DNA from: Variovorax sp. Sphag1AA
GTDB taxonomy: Bacteria > Pseudomonadota > Gammaproteobacteria > Burkholderiales > Burkholderiaceae_C
Direction: 5' to 3'
DNA length: 64,000 nt
Assembly (NCBI RefSeq): GCF_014192575.1
Contig: NZ_JACHYC010000002.1
Coordinates: forward strand, 1,042,635-1,106,634
Part shown: positions 1-9,281 of the stretch, piece by piece
Layout: every line of letters starts with the position of its first letter
Position numbering within the stretch: position 1 is the stretch's first letter
The notes under the pieces: generated by a model
The model's database searches: none
Seen by the model: the letters and a program-made list of their open reading frames with translations, nothing else
What the model was told of the DNA's origin: nothing
Program-made: the position numbers and the translations under genes

Positions 1-1173
1 GTCCTGGTCCTCGGCGCCGGCAAGATCGGCGGCACGGTGGCTGACATGGTGGCCGAGTACCACCGCCTTCCCGTCACGCTCTCAGACCGGCAGCATGCGC
101 GACACGAGCCCGACGACCGGCTGGTGACGCGCACCATCGTCGATGTCGAGGACGATGCTTCGCTGGCCGATGCGTTTGCGGGGCATGACGTGGTCATCAA
201 CGCGCTGCCGTTCTTTCTTGCGGCGCGCGTTGCAGCCGCTGCGCGCAGTGCGGGCGTGCACTACTTCGACCTGACCGAAGATGTTGCAGCCACCACTGCG
301 ATCCGCGCGCTGGCCGTGGGCTCGGACTCCGTGCTGATGCCGCAGAGTGGTCTCGCGCCCGGTGTGATCGGCATGCTCGGTGCGCATCTCGCAGGGCGCT
401 TCGAGACTCTCTACGACCTGCACCTGCGCGTCGGCGCGCTCTCGCGGCACGCGACCAATGGTCTGCGCTACAACTTCACTTGGAGCATCGACGGCGTCAT
501 CAACGAGTACTGCCATCCGTGCGCGGCCATCGCCCAAGGCCAATTGGTGTCGGTGCCGCCGCTGGAAGGGCACGAGACGCTTGTGCTCGACGGCGACACC
601 TACGAAGCCTTCAACACCTCCGGCGGACTCGGCACGCTGTGCGAAACGCTTGCGGGCCGCGTGCGCAACCTCGACTACAAGACGATCCGCTATCCGGGCC
701 ATCGCGATGCGATGAAGCTGCTGCTGCATGACCTGCGGCTGGTCGAGCGGCGCGACCTCCTGCGGCAGGTGCTAGAGAACGCAGTGCCGCACAGTCGCGA
801 GGACATGGTGATCGTCTTCGCCTCCGCGTCCGGCTTGCGTGGAGGGCGCCTCGAGCAGGAGACGCGCCTGGCCCGCATCCACGGCGGTCGCCTGCGCGGA
901 GTGGACCGCACTGCGATCGAACTGGCGACAGCGGCTGGCGTGGTCGGTGTCTTCGAACTTCTCAGCTCGGGTCGGCTGCCTTCGAACGGCTTCGTGGGCC
1001 AGGAGCAGGTCGCGCTCGACGCCTTCCTTTCGACCCGCGTCGGAAGCTGCTATGCCCAACTGGCCGAATCGACGGCGGGCCGGACGTCCGCCGCGTCGCA
1101 CCACGGAACCACCTTCGCTCATACTTGGCCACCCCAGGCGCGACGCCGGACCCGGAAGGAGCCACATACATGA
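1..1173 (+). CDS. Saccharopine dehydrogenase family protein (5'-partial)
   Basis: An open frame runs in from the window edge and codes for 390 residues. It begins with a Rossmann motif (GAGKIGG) at about residues 5-11, followed by an NADP-binding fold and a C-terminal saccharopine-reductase-like region, so only a few N-terminal residues can be missing. The family oxidises saccharopine to glutamate and alpha-aminoadipate semialdehyde. The stop overlaps the start of the next gene (ATGA), and that gene encodes an ALDH7-type semialdehyde dehydrogenase, the next step of the same lysine route. The pathway assignment rests on this pairing; other saccharopine-dehydrogenase-like oxidoreductases cannot be excluded. 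Confidence 0.85.
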   Translation, partial: VLVLGAGKIGGTVADMVAEYHRLPVTLSDRQHARHEPDDRLVTRTIVDVEDDASLADAFAGHDVVINALPFFLAARVAAAARSAGVHYFDLTEDVAATTAIRALAVGSDSVLMPQSGLAPGVIGMLGAHLAGRFETLYDLHLRVGALSRHATNGLRYNFTWSIDGVINEYCHPCAAIAQGQLVSVPPLEGHETLVLDGDTYEAFNTSGGLGTLCETLAGRVRNLDYKTIRYPGHRDAMKLLLHDLRLVERRDLLRQVLENAVPHSREDMVIVFASASGLRGGRLEQETRLARIHGGRLRGVDRTAIELATAAGVVGVFELLSSGRLPSNGFVGQEQVALDAFLSTRVGSCYAQLAESTAGRTSAASHHGTTFAHTWPPQARRRTRKEPHT

Positions 1174-2684
1174 ACGACGCGAACGATCTGTCCGCACTTT
1201 TCGATCGCTGCGGCATCGCCGCTTCCCAACGCACCGGTGGAACGCTGGCCGTCCGCTCGGCCGTCGACGGGGCGGAACTCGCGCAATTGCATGAAACGCC
1301 GGAGGCATCGATGCCCGAGGTGATCGCGCGCGCCAAGTCTGCATTCGTGCGCTGGCGCGAAGTGCCCGCGCCGGTGCGTGGCGAACTCGTGCGCCTCTGG
1401 GGCGAGGAACTGCGGAAGGGCAAGGCCGACATCGGGCGCGTGGTCTCGGTGGAGGTCGGCAAGATCGCGCAGGAAGGCCTCGGCGAAGTGCAGGAAGGCG
1501 TCGACATCTGCGAATTCGCACTGGGGCTCTCGCGGCAGCTCCATGGCAAAACCATCGTCTCGGAGCGGCCCGGCCACCGCATCATGGAGCAGTACCACCC
1601 GCTCGGGCCAGTGGCGATCATCACTGCGTTCAACTTCCCGAGCGCCGTCTTCGCGTGGAACGCAGCGATCGCACTGGTGTGCGGCGATCCGGTGATCTTC
1701 AAGCCTTCCGAGAAGGCACCGCTCTCCGGCCTTGCCACCTTCAAGGCACTGGAGCGCGCCATCGCACGCTTCGGTGATCGCGCACCGGAGGGCCTGGCGC
1801 AGATCGTGATCGGTCGCGCTGCGCAGGCACAGGCGCTGGTCAACAGCCCCGACATCCCGCTCGTCTCGGCCACAGGCTCGACACGCATGGGTCGCGAAGT
1901 CGGCCCGCGCGTGGCGGCACGCTTCGGCCGGCGCATCCTCGAACTCGGCGGCAACAACGCGATGATCGTGACGCCCCATGCGGACATCGACATGGCGCTC
2001 CGGGCGATCCTCTTCAGTGCCGTAGGCACCGCGGGCCAGCGGTGCACATCGCTGCGGCGGCTCATCGTGCATCGCTCGGTGAAGGATGTCCTGATTCCGA
2101 AACTGCTGGCGGCCTACGAGAGCCTGCCCATCGGCCATCCGCTGGAAGAGGGCACGCTCGTCGGCCCGCTGATCGACGAAGGGGCGTTCAACACACTGCA
2201 GCTTGCCATCGCCGAGGTCGAGGCCAATGGCGGCCGCATGCTCATCGGTGGCAACCGCGTGCTGGCCGATCGCTTTCGGAAGGCCTTCTACGTGCGTCCG
2301 GCCATCGCGGAGATGACGGTGCAGACGGAACTGGTCCGGCGCGAAACCTTCGGGCCGCTGCTCTACGTGATGGTCTACGACGACCTCGATGAAGCGATCG
2401 AGATCCACAACGATGTGCCGCAAGGGCTCTCGTCGTGCATCTTCTCGAACGACATGCGCGAGGTCGAGCGCTTCATCTCGGCTTCTGGCTCCGACTGCGG
2501 CATGGCGAACGTCAACATCGGGCCGAGCGGTGCGGAGATCGGTGGTGCGTTCGGTGGCGAGAAGGAGACCGGCGGCGATCGCGAAAGCGGCTCCGATGCG
2601 TGGAAGCAGTACATGCGGCGCACGACCAACACCATCAACTACTCGACCGAGCTGCCGCTCGCGCAAGGCATCCGGTTCGGCTGA
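1170..2684 (+). CDS. ALDH7-family L-aminoadipate-semialdehyde dehydrogenase
   Basis: This 504-residue aldehyde dehydrogenase resembles antiquitin (ALDH7A1/AmaB), which oxidises aminoadipate semialdehyde (piperideine-6-carboxylate) to aminoadipate. Visible landmarks are Asn155 in AFNFP, Glu258 in LELGG, and the catalytic Cys292 in GTAGQRCTS, a signature typical of ALDH7. The ATG at 1170 is preferred over an upstream in-frame TTG at 1125 because GGAAGGAG lies at 1154-1161 and the ATG overlaps the preceding stop. Together with the upstream saccharopine dehydrogenase it forms a translationally coupled lysine-catabolic pair. Confidence 0.88.
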   Translation: MNDANDLSALFDRCGIAASQRTGGTLAVRSAVDGAELAQLHETPEASMPEVIARAKSAFVRWREVPAPVRGELVRLWGEELRKGKADIGRVVSVEVGKIAQEGLGEVQEGVDICEFALGLSRQLHGKTIVSERPGHRIMEQYHPLGPVAIITAFNFPSAVFAWNAAIALVCGDPVIFKPSEKAPLSGLATFKALERAIARFGDRAPEGLAQIVIGRAAQAQALVNSPDIPLVSATGSTRMGREVGPRVAARFGRRILELGGNNAMIVTPHADIDMALRAILFSAVGTAGQRCTSLRRLIVHRSVKDVLIPKLLAAYESLPIGHPLEEGTLVGPLIDEGAFNTLQLAIAEVEANGGRMLIGGNRVLADRFRKAFYVRPAIAEMTVQTELVRRETFGPLLYVMVYDDLDEAIEIHNDVPQGLSSCIFSNDMREVERFISASGSDCGMANVNIGPSGAEIGGAFGGEKETGGDRESGSDAWKQYMRRTTNTINYSTELPLAQGIRFG

Positions 2685-2694
2685 TTCGCAATCG

Positions 2695-3771
2695 CTAAGC
2701 CGCAAGCCGCACTGGAATACGGCGACGACCGAACCCACTCTTGAATGCGCCGAAGCGACCCGCGACCGGCGTGCCGCAATGCGGGCAAGTCCCGCGCTCG
2801 TCGAGGCTGCATTCGAGCACCAGATACCAATCGCGCCGAACCAGCGGCTCGTGGCACGACGGACAGAAGGTGGTCCCGCCTTCGACGTCGTGCACGTTGC
2901 CTGTGTAGACGTGATGCAGCCCGTTGCCAAGCGCGATGGCGCGGGCGCGCGTGAGCGTGGCCGGCGGGGTCGGGGCCACGTCCAGCATCTTGTAGTCCGG
3001 ATGAAAGGCGGAGAAGTGCAGCGGCACATCAAGGCCGAGGTGGTCCGCGATCCAGCGCGTCATCGCTTCGATCTCCGCGCTGTCGTCGTTGTGGCCGGGA
3101 ATCAGCAGCGTCGTGATCTCCAGCCAGCAGCGCGTTTCGTGCTTCAGGTACTGCAGCGTATCGAGCACAGGCGCGAGATGCGCGCCGGTCTGCTGGAAGT
3201 AGAAGCGCTCGGTGAAGCCCTTGAGGTCGACGTTCGCCGCGTCCATCCGCTCGTAGAACGCACGTCGCGGTTCCGCGTGCATGTAGCCGGCGGTCACTGC
3301 CACGCTGTGCAGACCAAGCGCATGACAGGCATCTGCGGTGTCCATCGCGTACTCGGCAAAGATCACCGGGTCGTTGTAGGTGAAGGCCACGCTGTCAGCG
3401 CCGCTTTCCCGGGCGGCCTGGGCGATTCGTTCGGGCGAGGCCGCATCCATCAGCCGATCAAGTTCGCGGCTCTTCGAGATGTCCCAGTTCTGGCAGAACT
3501 TGCAGGCCAGGTTGCAGCCGGCTGTGCCGAAGCTCAAGACGCTGCTGCCGGGGAAGAAATGATTGAGTGGCTTCTTTTCGATCGGGTCGATACAGAAGCC
3601 TGAACTGCGTCCGTAGGTGGTGAGCACCATCGTGTCGCCGACGCGCTGTCGCACGAAGCACATGCCGCGCTGGCCTTCGTGCAGGCGACAGTCGCGCGGA
3701 CAGAGGTCGCACTGGATACGTCCGTCGTCGAGACGGTGCCACCAATGCGCCGGCCGGTCCATGGCGCTCAC
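2695..3771 (-). CDS. amrS: AmmeMemoRadiSam system radical SAM enzyme AmrS
   Basis: A 358-residue radical SAM protein. The cluster motif CNLACKFC (Cys86, Cys90, Cys93) would bind a 4Fe-4S cluster and SAM. Extra cysteines lie in the N-terminal region (Cys21, 24, 28, 38), and a C-terminal zinc-ribbon-like segment has paired CxxC motifs. The GTG start at 3771 overlaps the stop of the amrB gene (GTGA), so the two are co-translated; an ATG at 3762 is a possible alternative. The reaction of the family is not established. The usual third member, an AMMECR1-domain protein, is not found in this window. Confidence 0.88.
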   Translation of the reverse strand: MSAMDRPAHWWHRLDDGRIQCDLCPRDCRLHEGQRGMCFVRQRVGDTMVLTTYGRSSGFCIDPIEKKPLNHFFPGSSVLSFGTAGCNLACKFCQNWDISKSRELDRLMDAASPERIAQAARESGADSVAFTYNDPVIFAEYAMDTADACHALGLHSVAVTAGYMHAEPRRAFYERMDAANVDLKGFTERFYFQQTGAHLAPVLDTLQYLKHETRCWLEITTLLIPGHNDDSAEIEAMTRWIADHLGLDVPLHFSAFHPDYKMLDVAPTPPATLTRARAIALGNGLHHVYTGNVHDVEGGTTFCPSCHEPLVRRDWYLVLECSLDERGTCPHCGTPVAGRFGAFKSGFGRRRIPVRLAA

Positions 3772-4568
3772 GCCTCGAAGGCGATCGCGCTGTAGCCGAC
3801 GACGCGATCGTGGTCGCCTGCGGTGTCGCCGGAGTTGCGCAGGTCGAGCAGGCGTGGCTTCAATCCATGGTGACGCGCGGCCAGCAGCGCGCCGTTGATC
3901 GCTTCCGAGCCGCAGGCTTCGTGGGGCGTGAGCCCGGCATCGAAGCGCAAGATGCGCTGCACCGTCGCCTTGTCGGCAAGCTTCGCCTTCGCGTACGGCA
4001 GGTAGTGCGAGAGGTCGGAGCTGATGACGATCAACGTCTCATCGCCGCCCCAGAGTCGTTCGAGCACCTCCGCCACCGCAGCGCCGCCGGTATCGCCGAC
4101 GACCAGCGGCAGGAGCGTGAACTCGCCCAGTGCGGCCTGCAGGAAGGGCAGGTGCACCTCCAGCGAATGCTCCTGCGCATGTGCGCGGTCGCTGCGGATG
4201 ACCTGCGGGAGATCGGCGATGCGGTCCAGCAGTTCGCGATCGATCGGAATCCGCCCCAGCGGCGTCTGGAACGCGTTGGCCTCCGGGGCAGCCAGGCCAT
4301 TCACCCACACCCGATGCGCAGGCCCCAGCAGCACGACGCGGCGAATCGGCGGTGCATCCGGATGCCGGAGCAGCGCATAGGCACTCGCGGCGATGGCACC
4401 GGAATAGGCGTAGCCCGCGTGCGGTGCAATCAGCAGCTTCGGCCGTGGGTGCGTTTCGACGTTTCCGTGGACGCCATCACGCAGAAAGCCATCCACCTGT
4501 TCCCGCAACTCGCGTGGCGCGGAGGGGTAGAACAAGCCACAGACGGCGGCATGGCGCACGGCAGGCAT
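3768..4568 (-). CDS. amrB: AmmeMemoRadiSam system protein B (MEMO1 family)
   Basis: This 266-residue protein is of the MEMO1-like family. It starts AVCGLFYPS and carries HAGYAYSG and the ISSDLSHY segment, positions that supply the conserved histidine and aspartate residues of the dioxygenase-like fold. The ATG at 4568 has a GGAG about nine bases upstream. It lies 60 bp downstream of the Lrp gene and overlaps amrS by 4 bp. In many bacteria AmrB and AmrS travel with an AMMECR1 protein, sometimes as one chain; here the B protein is the short, unfused form. Its molecular function is unknown. Confidence 0.87.
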   Translation of the reverse strand: MPAVRHAAVCGLFYPSAPRELREQVDGFLRDGVHGNVETHPRPKLLIAPHAGYAYSGAIAASAYALLRHPDAPPIRRVVLLGPAHRVWVNGLAAPEANAFQTPLGRIPIDRELLDRIADLPQVIRSDRAHAQEHSLEVHLPFLQAALGEFTLLPLVVGDTGGAAVAEVLERLWGGDETLIVISSDLSHYLPYAKAKLADKATVQRILRFDAGLTPHEACGSEAINGALLAARHHGLKPRLLDLRNSGDTAGDHDRVVGYSAIAFEA

Positions 4569-4628
4569 GAGGGCAACTCCAGCCCTTGAATTTGAACCTT
4601 CCGCAGCCGGAAATCAACCGGCGGTTAC

Positions 4629-5084
4629 TCAGTCGGAGGGAGGCGGAGGAACCGCGCTGCGGCGGTCCAGTTTGCGGCTGAGCACCACCGAGGTGTGCGT
4701 GTGCTGGATACCTTCGATGAGCCCGATGCCGTCGAGCAGGGCGTCCAGCTGCTCGTTGGTTTCGCAGCGCAGGAGCACCATGTAATCGAATTGCCCGCTG
4801 ACGGCCGAGACTTCCTCGACCTCGGGTAACCGTTCCAGTGCACGCATCACTGCGGCGCCCGTTTTTGGTGCAACGCTGAGCCCGCAATAGGCGCGCACCG
4901 CCGCTTCCTCGAGCCGCTTGCCGAGGCGCACGCCGTAGCCAGCGATCACCCCCTCGCGTTCGAGCCGGGCAATGCGCGCGACGATCGTGGTGCGCGCCAC
5001 GCCGAGCTTGCGCGCGAGCAGCGCAGCCGACTCGCGCGCGTTGGCTTGCAGCAGGCTCAGCAGGTGGCGGTCGGTGTCGTCCAA
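4629..5084 (-). CDS. Lrp/AsnC family transcriptional regulator
   Basis: A 151-residue regulator with an N-terminal helix-turn-helix (about residues 1-60, starting DDTDRHLLSLLQ) and a C-terminal RAM effector-binding domain. Members bind amino acids as octamers and control amino-acid metabolism. The frame opens directly after an in-frame TAA, which is the stop of the upstream RidA gene, and the only usable start is TTG at 5084, 15 nt after that stop. Lrp-type proteins often accompany saccharopine-pathway genes such as those at 1-2684, so lysine control is plausible but not shown. Confidence 0.88.
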   Translation of the reverse strand: MDDTDRHLLSLLQANARESAALLARKLGVARTTIVARIARLEREGVIAGYGVRLGKRLEEAAVRAYCGLSVAPKTGAAVMRALERLPEVEEVSAVSGQFDYMVLLRCETNEQLDALLDGIGLIEGIQHTHTSVVLSRKLDRRSAVPPPPSD

Positions 5085-5099
5085 CGCCTTGGCGATGCC

Positions 5100-5558
5100 T
5101 TATTCGACTTCGGCGATCAGTTCGATCTCGACGCAGGCGCCGAAGGGGATCTGCGCGACGCCGAATGCGCTGCGCGCATGCGCGCCTTTCTGGGCACCGA
5201 ACACTTCCGCGAAAAACTCGCTCGCGCCATTGGTCACCAGATGCTGCTCGGTGAAGCTGCCGGTGGAGTTGACGAGGCTCATCACCTTCACGATGCGCTT
5301 GACCTTGTCGAGGTTGCCGATCGCCGCGTTCAGCGTGCCGAGCAGGTCGATCGCGATGGCGCGGGCGGCCTGCTTGCCTTCTTCGGTCGTCATGTTGGCG
5401 CCGAGCTGGCCAACCCACGGCTTGCCGTCCTTCTTGGCGATGTGGCCGGAGAGGAAGACCAGGTTGCCGGTCTGCACGAAAGGTACGTAGGCCGCGGCGG
5501 GAACGGAGACGGGCGGCAGCGTGATGCCGAGGCTCTTGAGTTTGTCCTGGATGCTCAT
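5100..5558 (-). CDS. RidA/YjgF family protein
   Basis: A 152-residue RidA-fold protein. The family hydrolyses reactive enamine/imine intermediates made by PLP enzymes. The conserved arginine that holds the substrate carboxylate is visible as Arg129 in HARSAFGV, followed by the IPFGACVEIE strand. It is longer than classic RidA (about 128 residues) and belongs to a related subgroup. Its ATG overlaps the stop of the transglutaminase gene by 4 bp (ATGA) and the Lrp gene follows 15 nt later, so the three are likely one transcript. Confidence 0.87.
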   Translation of the reverse strand: MSIQDKLKSLGITLPPVSVPAAAYVPFVQTGNLVFLSGHIAKKDGKPWVGQLGANMTTEEGKQAARAIAIDLLGTLNAAIGNLDKVKRIVKVMSLVNSTGSFTEQHLVTNGASEFFAEVFGAQKGAHARSAFGVAQIPFGACVEIELIAEVE

Positions 5559-6547
5559 GGAATGTCCTTGTTGTCGGTTGGCAGGGAGTCGGATGGCGGA
5601 TTGTCCGCCACCGGGTCGGCCTGGGCGCGCGCGGCGTTCGCGGCTTCATCGCGCCGTTCCTCGATGGGCTGCACCGTGACGCCGACGTTGAGCGTGTGAC
5701 GTGCGCCGCCATGCAGCACGCCTCGCATGGGCGAGACATCGGAATAGTCGCGGCCGATCGCGAGCGTCACGTAGTCTTCCCCGGGCTGGCGGCCGTTGGT
5801 CGGGTCGAAGTCGACCCAGTCGCCCGGACCGTCGGCGCCGGGAAGGTAGACCGACACCCACGCATGCGATGCGTCAGCACCTACCAGACGCGGCTGGCCG
5901 GGCGGTGGCTGGGTGAGCAGGTAGCCGCTCACGTAGCGCGCCGGGAGCCCCATGGTGCGCATGCACGCGATCATGATGTGGGCGAAGTCCTGGCACACCC
6001 CGCGACGCTGCGCGAGCGCCTCGATCGCGGGTGTGCTGATCTCCGTGCTCTCGGCGTCGTAGTCGAAGTCGTTGAACATGCGCAGCGTGAGGTCCATCGC
6101 GACGTCGAAGGCCGGGCGGCCGGCGGCGAAGCTCGGGCGCGCATAGGCGGCGAAATCATCGTGGCGTGGCACGTAGCGCGACGGAAACAGGAATTCGGCC
6201 GCGGGGTCGTAGTGTGAATCCTTGACGTAGCGGAATCGCTCGCGCACCTCTTCCCACGGCAGTTCGCGCGCGACCGAGGCAGGCAGCTCTGGCACGGACG
6301 TCTCGACCACGCTTTCGGCGGTAACGAGGAGTTCCTCGTGCGTCGAATCGAGCGCGAAGAAGGTCCGTGCATTGCCGTACACGTCGGGCGATTCGCTGCT
6401 CTGCACCGGCGGCGGCGTGATCGTCAGCGCATGGCTCACCAGCCGCTGCGAAGCCGTGGTCATCGGCTTGAGGTGCGCAAGATGCTGCGCCGTATCGACC
6501 GGCGGCGTGTAGTCGTAGCGCGTGAAGTGCGTGACGTGAAGCAGCAT
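5555..6547 (-). CDS. Transglutaminase family protein
   Basis: A 330-residue protein with an N-terminal transglutaminase-like beta domain (starting MLLHVTHFTRYDY) and a papain-like transglutaminase core. The catalytic triad appears as Cys185 (GVCQDFAH), His228 (ASHAWV) and an Asp in DFDPTN (about 246-248). The open frame extends far upstream, but the ATG at 6547, two bases after the stop of the ATP-grasp/alpha-E gene, gives the conserved N-terminus. The protein lacks a signal peptide, so it is probably cytoplasmic. Iyer and colleagues predicted that such proteins work with the neighbouring ATP-grasp and alpha-E domains in peptide synthesis or turnover. Confidence 0.88.
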   Translation of the reverse strand: MLLHVTHFTRYDYTPPVDTAQHLAHLKPMTTASQRLVSHALTITPPPVQSSESPDVYGNARTFFALDSTHEELLVTAESVVETSVPELPASVARELPWEEVRERFRYVKDSHYDPAAEFLFPSRYVPRHDDFAAYARPSFAAGRPAFDVAMDLTLRMFNDFDYDAESTEISTPAIEALAQRRGVCQDFAHIMIACMRTMGLPARYVSGYLLTQPPPGQPRLVGADASHAWVSVYLPGADGPGDWVDFDPTNGRQPGEDYVTLAIGRDYSDVSPMRGVLHGGARHTLNVGVTVQPIEERRDEAANAARAQADPVADNPPSDSLPTDNKDIP

Positions 6548-6549
6548 GG

Positions 6550-9258
6550 TCAGGCTCCGACAGAGCGCAGGGACTCGGATGTCAGCGTGAAGTAGCGCGT
6601 GCCGATCGCGTCCGACACGTGGTAGGACGCCGTCTCGCACGCGGTGCAGAGGTCGACCAGCGCGGCGTATTGCGATTCGGGGCCGGCCTCGCAGAGGTGC
6701 TCGAGCGTCCAGCTGTCGGGGTCGGGCAGTTCGTACGACAGCGCCGAGAGCTTGCCCGGCGCACTGCCCGCGAGCTTGGCGATCCGCTTGCGCAGGGTGT
6801 GAGTGACCCATGCGAGCGAGCGCGGGTTGTCGCCGTCGAGTACCAGCAGGTCGACCATCGTCGCGACGTCGCGCCGCTGCTGATAGCGCGCGTGGAAGGT
6901 GATGGTGCTGTCGAACAGCGCGACCATTGCCTCGAAGCCGGACACCTCGTGCACCGCGCCGGTTTCGAAGCCCGCCGCAAGTGCGCTGGAAAGAAAAGCC
7001 AGCCGTTCGATGTGCCGCCCGATGGACAGCAGGCGCCAGGCATCGTCGCGCGTCATGCGGTCGGTCTGCGCGCCGGTCATCGCGGCGAGGGCAGCGCTTG
7101 CGGATTCGAGCAGGCGCAGCGCGGCGCCGGACTCGTAGCCCGCCTCGCCTTTCTCGCCCGCCTGTTCGGCGCTGCGGCGCAGGAAGTCGGCCTCGGCACG
7201 CACGATCTGGTTCCAGTGGTCCTGCGACAGTCGCTCGCGCACTGCAGCAGCGGCGCGCCGCACGCAACTCAGGCTGAAGCCGACGCTGCCGCCACGCTCG
7301 ACATCGCCGAGTTCCGCAATCAGCGCGCGTTCGAACACGCGGCGCGACTTCGGCAGGCTCGGCACCTCGCGCGGCACGAGTGCGTTGCGTTCCGTGAGCT
7401 GGTGCAGCCAGTTGAGCAGTGCGCGGGAAGACACTTCTTCGCCGCCGAGCAGGTCGAGCGTGACGCGCGCGAGGCGCACCGCGTTCTCGGCGCGCTCGGT
7501 GTAGCGGCCGAGCCAGTACATGTTCTCCGCAGCGCGGCTGGTGACCGGCGCGCGGTGCCGCGCCAGCGAAGCCGGCGTCGCCTGCGAGTGCAGGCGCGTG
7601 GTCATGTCGACTTCGTCGAGCGTCTGCACCCAGACATCGGCGCTGCTGCCACCGCGCTGCATCGAGGCGATCTGTGCGTCGGGCCCGGCGAGCCGCGCGA
7701 GGCCGCCTGGCAGCACGCGCCACGACTGCGGACCGTCACTGATCGCGAAGACGCGCAGCAGCACGGCACGTGGCGCGATGTGGCCCCGGTCGAAGTTCTG
7801 CGTCCACGTCGGCATCTGCGACAACGGGAGATAGCTCTGTACCGTGTGCTCCTCGCCCCGGCGCATGATGCGGCCCGCCCATTCATCGAGTCCGCGCTGG
7901 CCCATGCGGGTGCCGAGTACCGAGTCGAAGCTGGTGTGCGAATCGTCGCCGGGGTAGGTGGCCTTGATCGCGCAGTCGGACAGCAGCGGCAGCACCGCTT
8001 CCATCGCGGCGCGCTCGCCGCACCACCAGGTTGGGAGTGCCGGTAGCTGCAGTTTTTCGTCGAGCAGGCGCCGCGCGAGCGCCGGAAGGAATCCGAGCAG
8101 CGCCGGCGATTCAAGAAACGCCGAGCCCGGCATGTTGGCCACGAGGACGTTGCCGGCGCGGATCGCCTGCAGCAGCCCGGGCACGCCCAGCGTGGAATCG
8201 GGGCGCAGCTCCAGCGGATCGAGGAACTGGTCGTCCAGCCGCTTGATGAGGCCGTGCACCGGCCGCAGGCCCTGCAGCGTCTTGAGGTAGAGCCGCTGGT
8301 CGCGCACCGTGAGGTCGCTGCCCTCGACCAGCGTGATGCCGAGGTAGCGCGACAGGTAGGCGTGCTCGAAGTAGGTCTCGTTGTACGGCCCGGGCGTCAG
8401 CAGCGCGATGTGCGGCGGCTGGCCGGCAGGGCACATGCGCTGCAGCCCTTCCATCATCGCGTTGTAGGTCGCGGCGAGGCGCTGCACATGCAGGTTCTCG
8501 AAGGCCTGCGGAAACTGGCGCGCGATCGCGAGGCGGTTCTCCAGCAGATAGCCGAGCCCCGAGGGCGCCTGCGTGCGCTGCGAGACCACCCACCAGTTGC
8601 CGTCCGGGCCGCGCGCGAGGTCGAAGGCCGCAATGTGCAGCCAGGTGTCGCCCGGCGGCTTGACGCCGTGCATGGCGCGCAAATAGCCCGCATTGCCCTG
8701 CACCAGCGCTGGCGGCAGCAGCCCTTCAGAGAGCAGTTGCTGCGGCCCGTAGACGTCGGCCATCACGCGGTCGAGCAGGCGCGCGCGCTGCTGCACGCCG
8801 GCCTCGATCTGCGCCCAGCTCTCGGGCGAGAGGATCAGCGGAAAGAGATCGAGAGACCAGGGCCGCTGCGGCCCGTTGGCCGAGTCGGCATAGACGTTGT
8901 AGGTGACGCCGTTGTCGCGGATCTGCCGCTCCAGGCTGACCGCTCGGCGCGGCAGGTCGTCGAAGCCGCCGGGGCCGAGGTTCTCGAAGAAGCCGGCCCA
9001 GGAGGGCGCGAGCGGCGCATGTTCCCCGGGCGCGAGATCGGTTTCATCCGCGGCTGGCGCAGCGGGCGGGACCGACGCTGCGTCATACAAAGGGGCCGGT
9101 TGTGAAGGCGTGCCCTGCCGTGTGGTGGTCTGCGGCGTCGCGATGCCGCGCAGCTCGTCGAAATGCCCCGGCGCGGCCGGCGGCGCGATAGCGGATGCCA
9201 GCTCGGCAGGCGCCTCCAGCGCCTGGGCATCGAAGAGGGATGTGTTGTGTGAATCCAC
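6550..9258 (-). CDS. Fused circularly permuted ATP-grasp / alpha-E protein
   Basis: A 902-residue two-domain protein. After a proline/alanine-rich leader (about 1-80) comes a circularly permuted ATP-grasp domain (about 85-555), then an alpha-E domain (about 571-895) opening with ENMYWLGRYTERAENAVRL. ATP-grasp enzymes of this group are predicted peptide ligases; the role of the all-helical alpha-E domain is unknown. The same two domains occur as separate proteins at 17053-19529. At residues 225-234 this protein reads VVSQRTQAPS where the split paralogue has VLEDNLRVPS, so an acidic, probably metal-binding, stretch is altered. It sits between two transglutaminase genes on the same strand. Confidence 0.9.
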   Translation of the reverse strand: MDSHNTSLFDAQALEAPAELASAIAPPAAPGHFDELRGIATPQTTTRQGTPSQPAPLYDAASVPPAAPAADETDLAPGEHAPLAPSWAGFFENLGPGGFDDLPRRAVSLERQIRDNGVTYNVYADSANGPQRPWSLDLFPLILSPESWAQIEAGVQQRARLLDRVMADVYGPQQLLSEGLLPPALVQGNAGYLRAMHGVKPPGDTWLHIAAFDLARGPDGNWWVVSQRTQAPSGLGYLLENRLAIARQFPQAFENLHVQRLAATYNAMMEGLQRMCPAGQPPHIALLTPGPYNETYFEHAYLSRYLGITLVEGSDLTVRDQRLYLKTLQGLRPVHGLIKRLDDQFLDPLELRPDSTLGVPGLLQAIRAGNVLVANMPGSAFLESPALLGFLPALARRLLDEKLQLPALPTWWCGERAAMEAVLPLLSDCAIKATYPGDDSHTSFDSVLGTRMGQRGLDEWAGRIMRRGEEHTVQSYLPLSQMPTWTQNFDRGHIAPRAVLLRVFAISDGPQSWRVLPGGLARLAGPDAQIASMQRGGSSADVWVQTLDEVDMTTRLHSQATPASLARHRAPVTSRAAENMYWLGRYTERAENAVRLARVTLDLLGGEEVSSRALLNWLHQLTERNALVPREVPSLPKSRRVFERALIAELGDVERGGSVGFSLSCVRRAAAAVRERLSQDHWNQIVRAEADFLRRSAEQAGEKGEAGYESGAALRLLESASAALAAMTGAQTDRMTRDDAWRLLSIGRHIERLAFLSSALAAGFETGAVHEVSGFEAMVALFDSTITFHARYQQRRDVATMVDLLVLDGDNPRSLAWVTHTLRKRIAKLAGSAPGKLSALSYELPDPDSWTLEHLCEAGPESQYAALVDLCTACETASYHVSDAIGTRYFTLTSESLRSVGA

Positions 9259-9281
9259 TGTGAGATTATGAGTTCACCCCC

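Noticed and set aside
1119..3032. 637-codon minus-strand frame across the ALDH7 gene
   Set aside because: Antisense shadow of a clear dehydrogenase gene, with low-complexity composition and no recognisable motif.
6550..7723. N-terminal extension of the transglutaminase frame into the ATP-grasp/alpha-E gene
   Set aside because: The extension is Arg-rich shadow sequence; the family start is at the ATG at 6547, right after the upstream stop.
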